Shown here: in pieces, positions 59,698-64,000 of the stretch
Position numbering within the stretch: position 1 is the stretch's first letter
Layout of the letters: the number at the start of each line of letters is the position of its first letter
From: Actinoallomurus sp.
Lineage (GTDB): Bacteria; Actinomycetota; Actinomycetes; Streptosporangiales; Streptosporangiaceae
Direction: 5' to 3'
DNA length: 64,000 nt
NCBI GenBank assembly: GCA_025964625.1
Contig: JAOPYL010000124.1
Coordinates: 16,925-80,924, forward strand
Program-made: the position numbers and the translations under genes
The notes under the pieces: generated by a model
What the model saw: only the letters and a program-made list of their open reading frames with translations
The model's database searches: none
What the model was told of the DNA's origin: nothing

Positions 59698-60245
59698 GAC
59701 AGCCTTGGTACGTTCCCGCGGCCGCCGCGGCCCTGCTGGGCGCCTCGGCGGCATATGGTCCCGGTACGGCACCGACCGTGGGTGGCACCGGCGGGGTCTC
59801 GCCCGCCCCGGGTGTCTCACGTCAGGACCGCGCATGGCTGCAACACGTCCATGAGGCTGATCTGGCGGAGGTGGAGATCGGCGAGATGGCCGCCAAGAAG
59901 GGAACCGGCCCGACGGTGAGCGCCGCGGGCACCATGCTCGCCACCGACCATGACCGGTTCGACATCGCCGTCGTCCGCACCGCGCGGAGCCTGGGCGTCG
60001 ACCTGCCCACTGCGGCGACCCCCAAGGACGCCGCGACCCGCGACCGGCTCGCCGATGAGACCGGATCGACGTTCGACCACGACTTCACCGCCATGATGAT
60101 CATCGATCACGAGAAGATCATCAACGACACGCGGGCAGAGATCGGCCAAGGATCCTCCCCCCAGGTGACCGGCCTGGCGCGGCAAGCCCTCCCGATGCTG
60201 ACGAAACACCGCATCACGCTGCAGAAGGCGGCACTGGCCGGCTGA
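59694..60245 (+). CDS. DUF4142 secreted/periplasmic-like protein
   Basis: 183 residues. A hydrophobic N-terminus (PAAAAALLGASAAYG) then a DUF4142 four-helix ferritin-like domain: WLQHVHEADLAEVEIGEMAAKKGTGPTVSAAGTMLATDHDRFDIAVV, DAATRDRLADETGSTFDHDFTAMMIIDHEKIIND. His-rich (ATDHD, FDHDF, IIDHE) but the function is unknown. Ends at a clear terminator. Confidence 0.85.
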   Translation: MRQPWYVPAAAAALLGASAAYGPGTAPTVGGTGGVSPAPGVSRQDRAWLQHVHEADLAEVEIGEMAAKKGTGPTVSAAGTMLATDHDRFDIAVVRTARSLGVDLPTAATPKDAATRDRLADETGSTFDHDFTAMMIIDHEKIINDTRAEIGQGSSPQVTGLARQALPMLTKHRITLQKAALAG

Positions 60246-60251
60246 GGCATT

Positions 60252-60279
60252 CCGCCGGCTCCATCCGCTGAGCCGGCGG
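60252..60279 (+). terminator. Terminator after the DUF4142 gene
   Basis: A 10-bp perfect stem (CCGCCGGCTC/GAGCCGGCGG) with an 8-base loop, 7 bases after the stop. Confidence 0.75.
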
Positions 60280-60457
60280 GACGGTTCAGGTGGTATGTAT
60301 CGGTCCCGTCGGTCATCGCGTCGGCATGAGGAGGTCGAGCTTTCGGCGATCGCATCCTCAACGCGTGGGGATGGGCGTGGAGGGGGACAACGCTCACGAC
60401 GGCAGGGCGTCGCGACGGCAGAAGACAACGGCGGTGATCCGCGTGTGGAATGCCGAG

Positions 60458-61195
60458 ATGCCGGACGAGCCGGTGGCCGATATGCGGCGCCCCGCTTACG
60501 TGCGGGTACCCGGTGAGCCCGTGTTCGACGTACAGCGTCGTCGATACGTGCCAGACACCCTGACCGGGGTACCCGAGCAGCACACAACACCGATGGCAGA
60601 GGTGTTCGAAACCATCTACCGGCGAAATAAGTGGGGCTCCCCCGAAACCCGCTCAGGCGCGGGATCAGAACGCGGCCGGGTCCAATGGCTGCAACGCAGC
60701 CTGGAGTTCCTGCTGACCCGATTGGGAACACGATCACTGCTGGACGCCGCGTGCGGGGACTTCAACTGGCTACGCCAGGTCCAACTGCGCGGCATCGACT
60801 ACGCCGGAGCCGACATCGTCCCCGACATCATCCGCGCCAACCAAGCCCGGTACCGAACACCCGACCGCCGGTTCATCGTCTTGAACATCACCCGCGACGC
60901 GTTGCCGCCGGCCGACATGATCATCTGCCGGGACGCCCTGGTCCACCTGACCGACGCCAATCTCGCCTCGGCCCTCGACAACTTCGCCCGCAGCGGCGCA
61001 GAGTACCTGCTGACCACCAGCTACATCGCCACCGAAGAGAACATCGACATCCTGAACGGCTGGTGGCGGCCGGTGAACCTGAACAGACCCCCCTTCGACC
61101 TGCCCCCCGCCTTACTGCAGTTACCCGACAGCGATTCCGACGACCTCTACCCCGACAAGGTACTGGCGCTGTGGCGTATCGCCGACTGGCCATAA
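60458..61195 (+). CDS. Class I SAM-dependent methyltransferase
   Basis: About 245 residues (start uncertain: 60458 used, ATG 60593 also plausible since the core opens VFETIYRRNKWGSPE). Core: LLTRLGTRSLLDAACGDFNWLRQV (SAM motif I), DYAGADIVPDIIRAN, FIVLNITRDALPPADMIICRDALVHLTDANLASALDNF. This cluster of actinobacterial methyltransferases has no assigned substrate. It follows a terminator and stands alone; no ribosome site is convincing. Confidence 0.8.
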   Translation: MPDEPVADMRRPAYVRVPGEPVFDVQRRRYVPDTLTGVPEQHTTPMAEVFETIYRRNKWGSPETRSGAGSERGRVQWLQRSLEFLLTRLGTRSLLDAACGDFNWLRQVQLRGIDYAGADIVPDIIRANQARYRTPDRRFIVLNITRDALPPADMIICRDALVHLTDANLASALDNFARSGAEYLLTTSYIATEENIDILNGWWRPVNLNRPPFDLPPALLQLPDSDSDDLYPDKVLALWRIADWP

Positions 61196-61402
61196 CAGGA
61201 TCTGGCACCGGACCCACACCCGGCGGGCACCGCCTCGGTGCGCCGGTGACCATGCCTGCCGGGACGTCGTCCACGTAGGCGATCAGGAGATCAACACGAA
61301 GACTCAGGTAGCGCAGATACAGGGGCAGTAGCAGCATTCGACATGCATGTGCTCCGGATATCGAGCTTTCGGCCTGGAATGTGCGGGAGTACGGTGATCG
61401 CT

Positions 61403-61531
61403 ATGGCGGTGTTCCGGATCAGCCAGGTCGCCGCAGTACCAGGGGTCAGCCCGGACACGGCCCGCCGCTCGTGGACGCCGGATGGCTCCCGGCAACCCCC
61501 TGGCCCCTGTCCTCAGGGGCCACCCGCATGA
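61403..61531 (+). pseudogene. Broken HTH (molybdate-type) regulator
   Basis: MAVFRISQVAAVPGVSPDTARR is the start of the HTH-plus-TOBE regulators that usually stand ahead of modA in actinomycetes (about 130 residues). After ARR the frame changes; the adjacent frame continues LVDAGWLPAT, matching the family, and then also dies. A frameshift plus truncation has left only the HTH start. The modA gene begins 10 bp after it. Confidence 0.65.
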
Positions 61532-61541
61532 GGAGAACCAG

Positions 61542-62342
61542 GTGATCGATCATCTGCCCCGGCTCGTCCGGGTGCTACTCGCCACCACGCTCGGAGCGAG
61601 CCTGACAGTGGCAGCCGGGTGCGGCAGCACCGGCAACAAAACCTCAGGTGGATCCTCGGGCAAGGGCGGCAAGACGCTGTTCGTGTTCGCCGCGGCGTCA
61701 CTGACCGAAACCTTCACCGCACTGGGCAAGACCTTCCAGGCCGCCCACCCCGGCGTGAGCGTGAAGTTCGACTTCGGCGGAAGCTCCACCCTGGCCCAGC
61801 AGATCACTCAAGGCGCCCCCGCCGACGTGTTCGCCGCCGCGAGCCCCGCCACCATGAAGACGGTGACCGATGCCAAGGACGCAGCCGGGCAGCCGAAGGT
61901 GTTCGTCCGCAACCGCCTGGAGATCGCCGTGCCGCCCAGCAATCCCGGCAAGGTCACAGCGCTCAAGGACCTGACCAATCCCAAACTCAAGGTCGTCGAG
62001 TGCGCACCCGAGGTGCCCTGCGGCGCCGCCGCCATCAAGGCCCTGGCCGCCGCGAAGCTCACCGTCAAACCCGTCTCCGAGGAACAGGACGTCAAAGCGG
62101 CCCTCACCAAGGTGGAGCTCAACGAGGCCGACGTCGCCCTCGTCTACCGCACCGACGTCAAATCCGCCGCCGGGAAAGTGACCGGCATCGACTTTCCCGA
62201 AGCAGCCAGCGCCATCAACGACTACCCCATCGCCGCCCTGGCCAAAGCCCCCCAGCCCACCCTCGCCGACCAGTTCATCCAGCTCGTCCTGTCCGACCAG
62301 GGTAAGACCGTCCTGACCCAGGCCGGATTCGAATCCCCCTGA
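61542..62342 (+). CDS. modA: Molybdate ABC transporter substrate-binding lipoprotein ModA
   Basis: 266 residues, GTG start behind GAGGAG. Lipoprotein signal ending VAAGC (Cys about residue 27), a Gly-rich linker, and the ModA fold: LFVFAAASLTETFTALGKTFQ, VKFDFGGSSTLAQQITQGAPADVFAAA, VEC..VPCGAAAIKAL, ADVALVYRTDVKSAAG. It delivers molybdate to a ModBC transporter, but no modB or modC follows: the next gene is on the other strand after a terminator. Molybdate supply would feed enzymes such as the molybdopterin oxidoreductase at the start of this window. Confidence 0.93.
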   Translation: MIDHLPRLVRVLLATTLGASLTVAAGCGSTGNKTSGGSSGKGGKTLFVFAAASLTETFTALGKTFQAAHPGVSVKFDFGGSSTLAQQITQGAPADVFAAASPATMKTVTDAKDAAGQPKVFVRNRLEIAVPPSNPGKVTALKDLTNPKLKVVECAPEVPCGAAAIKALAAAKLTVKPVSEEQDVKAALTKVELNEADVALVYRTDVKSAAGKVTGIDFPEAASAINDYPIAALAKAPQPTLADQFIQLVLSDQGKTVLTQAGFESP

Positions 62343-62350
62343 CACCCACA

Positions 62351-62386
62351 CCGGAAGGGACGGCGCCGACCGCGCCGTCCCTCCGG
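62351..62386 (+). terminator. Terminator after modA
   Basis: A 15-bp stem with one bulge (CCGGAAGGGACGGCGC/GCGCCGTCCCTCCGG) and a 5-base loop, 9 bases past the stop. It also faces the end of the ArsR gene. Confidence 0.75.
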
Positions 62387-62398
62387 ATTCCCCGGTGC

Positions 62399-62734
62399 CT
62401 ACCGGCTGGCGAGCACCGCCTGCAGCAAGCCCGGGAAACGCTCCTCGAACTCGGCGGCGCGCAGCTCGCTGTAGCGGGCGGTGCCTTCTTCGAACTGTGA
62501 GATGACCCCGCTCTCCCGCAATACCCGGAAGTGGTAGGTCGAGGTCGACTTGGAAACGCTCAACCCGAACGCGCCACAGGACATCGGCGCCTCGGCCGAC
62601 GCGAGAGCCCGCACGATCCCCAGCCGCACCGGATCACCGAGCGCTCGCAGCACCTGCTCCATCCCGATGTCCTGCAGGGCCGGGTGGTAGAGCGTTTTGC
62701 CGGCCGCACGGCCAGGGGCTCGACTGGTGGGCAT
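62399..62734 (-). CDS. ArsR-type winged-helix regulator
   Basis: 111 residues. ALGDPVRLGIVRALASAEAPMSCGAFGLSVSKSTSTYHFRVLRESGVISQFEEGTARYSELRAAEFEERFPGLL is an ArsR/HTH_20 winged helix. A metal-binding Cys box of the classical ArsR (ELCVCDL) is absent; one Cys lies in SCGAFG. It faces an alkene-reductase gene across two copies of one palindrome, so it probably controls that gene and itself, responding to an electrophile or redox signal. The start ATG 62734 is 11 bases from the nearest operator arm. Confidence 0.88.
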   Translation of the reverse strand: MPTSRAPGRAAGKTLYHPALQDIGMEQVLRALGDPVRLGIVRALASAEAPMSCGAFGLSVSKSTSTYHFRVLRESGVISQFEEGTARYSELRAAEFEERFPGLLQAVLASR

Positions 62735-62743
62735 GGACACAGT

Positions 62744-62761
62744 GTACGACAGGCATCGTAC
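62744..62761. promoter_or_regulatory. ArsR-type operator copy 1 (GTACGA-N6-TCGTAC)
   Basis: A perfect 6-base inverted repeat with a 6-base spacer, 10 bases ahead of the ArsR start. Matches copy 2 at 62796 in arms and spacing. Confidence 0.75.
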
Positions 62762-62795
62762 AAGCTCCAGACAGCATGTACGGTGAATGTCGTAA

Positions 62796-62811
62796 TACGA
62801 AGTTTGTCGTA
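62796..62811. promoter_or_regulatory. ArsR-type operator copy 2 (TACGA-N6-TCGTA)
   Basis: A 5-base perfect inverted repeat with a 6-base spacer, same arms as copy 1, 47 bases ahead of the alkene-reductase start. An overlapping half-site TCGTA-A-TACGA is adjacent. It should overlap the reductase promoter. Confidence 0.7.
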
Positions 62812-62858
62812 CCACCGTGCTGCACGAACCAGTGCTGTCACAAGGAGGAGATCGCAGA

Positions 62859-63938
62859 ATGTCACTGCTCGAGCCGTACCAGATGGGGCCGTTCACCCTG
62901 CCCAACCGGGTGCTGATGGCTCCCATGACGCGGAGCCGGACACCGGACACGGTACCGAACGAGCTGAACGCCAGGTACTACGTGCAACGCGCCAGTGCCG
63001 GTCTCATCATCACCGAAGGCACCCAGGTCAGCGCGCTCGGCCAGGGCTACCCCTACACGCCGGGCGTGTACTCGGCGGAGCAGGGGGCCGGATGGCGCGG
63101 GGTCACCGAGGCCGTCCACGCGGCGGGTGGCCGCATCTTCGCCCAGCTCTGGCACGTGGGCCGCATGGGGCACGAGTCCGTGCACGGGCAGGCTCCGGTC
63201 GCGCCGTCGGCGATCCGGCCCAGCGGCACGATCTTCACCCCCTCCGGTCTCCAGCCCCTTCCCACACCGCGGGCCCTGCCGACAGCGGAAGTACCCGGGG
63301 TCATCGAGGAGTTCCGCCAGGCGGCGCAGCGCGCCCGCGCAGCCGGCTTCGACGGAGTGGAAATTCACGGAGCCAACGGCTACCTGCTGGATCAGTTCCT
63401 CCAAAGCGGCACCAACCAGCGCACCGACGCCTACGGCGGCTCGCTGGCCAACCGCGCCCGACTGCTGCTCGAGGTCACCGATGCCGTCGCCGAAGTGTGG
63501 GGCGCGGACCGCGTCGGCGTCCGGATCGCGCCCGGCGGCACCTTCAACGACATCTCTGACGACGATCCCGCCGAGACCTTCCACCATGTGGCCAAGGCAC
63601 TGGACAGCGTCGGGCTCGCTTACCTGCACGTGGTCGAAACCTCCCAGGCCAGCCCCCCGCAGGGACTGGACCACGTGGGCGGGCCCACGGCGCTCTCGCG
63701 CTCGGCGTTCTCCGGCACGATCATCACCAACGGTGACTACACCCGTGCCACCGCCGAAGAGACCATTGCCGCAGGTAAGGCCGATCTGGTCGCATTCGGC
63801 CGTCCGTTCCTCGCCAATCCCGACCTTCCGGAGCGATTCCGCCTCGGTGCCCCGCTCAACGAGGGCGACCAGGACACCTTCTACGGCGGCGAAGAGGGCG
63901 GTTATACCGACTACCCGACTCTGACCCGGGCCTCCTGA
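62859..63938 (+). CDS. Old yellow enzyme-family alkene reductase
   Basis: 359 residues, start ATG 62859 with AAGGAGG 11 bases ahead (an upstream in-frame ATG at 62817 lacks a site). TIM-barrel FMN enzyme: the GPFTLPNRVLMAPMTRSRTP start, catalytic EIHGANGYLLDQFL, RTDAYGGSLANRARLLLEVTDAV and FGRPFLANPDLPERFRLG. Reduces alpha,beta-unsaturated carbonyls, quinones or nitro compounds with NADPH. Divergent from the ArsR regulator; likely induced by reactive electrophiles. Confidence 0.93.
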   Translation: MSLLEPYQMGPFTLPNRVLMAPMTRSRTPDTVPNELNARYYVQRASAGLIITEGTQVSALGQGYPYTPGVYSAEQGAGWRGVTEAVHAAGGRIFAQLWHVGRMGHESVHGQAPVAPSAIRPSGTIFTPSGLQPLPTPRALPTAEVPGVIEEFRQAAQRARAAGFDGVEIHGANGYLLDQFLQSGTNQRTDAYGGSLANRARLLLEVTDAVAEVWGADRVGVRIAPGGTFNDISDDDPAETFHHVAKALDSVGLAYLHVVETSQASPPQGLDHVGGPTALSRSAFSGTIITNGDYTRATAEETIAAGKADLVAFGRPFLANPDLPERFRLGAPLNEGDQDTFYGGEEGGYTDYPTLTRAS

Positions 63939-64000
63939 ACAGGAGTCGCATCGGCCGCGAGTCGGGCGACTGCTGACCGATCACGCAGCGAAGACCCGCC
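63939..64000. other. End of window, nothing recognised
   Basis: 62 bases after the alkene-reductase stop, with no terminator or gene start that I can support. Confidence 0.5.

Noticed and set aside
1..64000. CRISPR arrays, insertion sequences, prophage genes, tRNA or rRNA genes
   Set aside because: No regular repeat-spacer arrays, transposase or integrase proteins, or RNA gene sequences were recognised.

Overview
The window comes from a high-GC Gram-positive actinomycete. The coding third-position bias is very strong, GTG and TTG starts are frequent, genes are often joined by 4-base ATGA or GTGA overlaps, and the families are typical of Actinomycetota (F420-type PPOX protein, LprG lipoprotein, actinobacterial-type [NiFe]-hydrogenase, DUF4253, DUF1023-like hydrolase). 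Streptosporangiales or a relative fits best, but genus cannot be read from this sequence. I saw no rRNA, tRNA, CRISPR array, complete insertion sequence or phage block.

Layout. 1-7 kb: the end of an unknown gene coupled to a molybdopterin oxidoreductase, a fused anthranilate synthase with an intact Trp leader peptide and attenuator, and a DUF3311/solute-symporter pair. 7-17.5 kb: mostly single secreted enzymes (DUF1023-like hydrolase, SGNH lipase, GH59 galactocerebrosidase, phospholipase D), a small GntR regulator and an NhaA-DsbA fusion. 17.8-31.8 kb: an actinobacterial group 1h-type [NiFe]-hydrogenase island. One long minus-strand series runs SIS / HypC-like / SIS / small subunit / large subunit / NifU / DUF5947 / DUF6084 / unknown / protease / 34-aa peptide / membrane anchor / HypA / HypC / HypD / HypE / acidic protein, with hypF facing it. 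hypB is absent. 32.2-35.0 kb: a four-gene overlapping operon (acyl-CoA-dehydrogenase-like, PIG-L deacetylase, NodS-like methyltransferase, GT2 glycosyltransferase) of unknown product. 35.1-37.4 kb: an LprG-MFS exporter pair. 37.75 kb: a small secreted Trp/Cys-rich peptide gene with tandem terminators.

38.2-48.3 kb reads as a candidate polyhydroxybutyrate-use region: 3-hydroxybutyrate dehydrogenase, a GAF/PucR-type regulator, a complete branched-chain-amino-acid-type ABC transporter, a secreted alpha/beta hydrolase and a secreted PHB depolymerase. 48.5-53.2 kb: a VanX-type dipeptidase, then a divergently transcribed XRE-cupin regulator facing cyclase, agmatinase-family and GABA-transaminase genes (guanidino compound/GABA catabolism). 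54.1-59.4 kb: a LacI-controlled sugar or sugar-acid locus that looks partly decayed: a glycerate-kinase stub, a frameshifted membrane protein, and an enolase-superfamily gene with a lost start and a frameshift. 59.5-64 kb: a DUF4142 protein, a methyltransferase, an orphan ModA next to a broken HTH regulator, and an ArsR regulator facing an old yellow enzyme across two matching operators.

Most open frames antisense to these genes are GC-skew shadows and are left out. Where a start differs from the longest possible frame, the choice rests on a Shine-Dalgarno match or on gene overlap.
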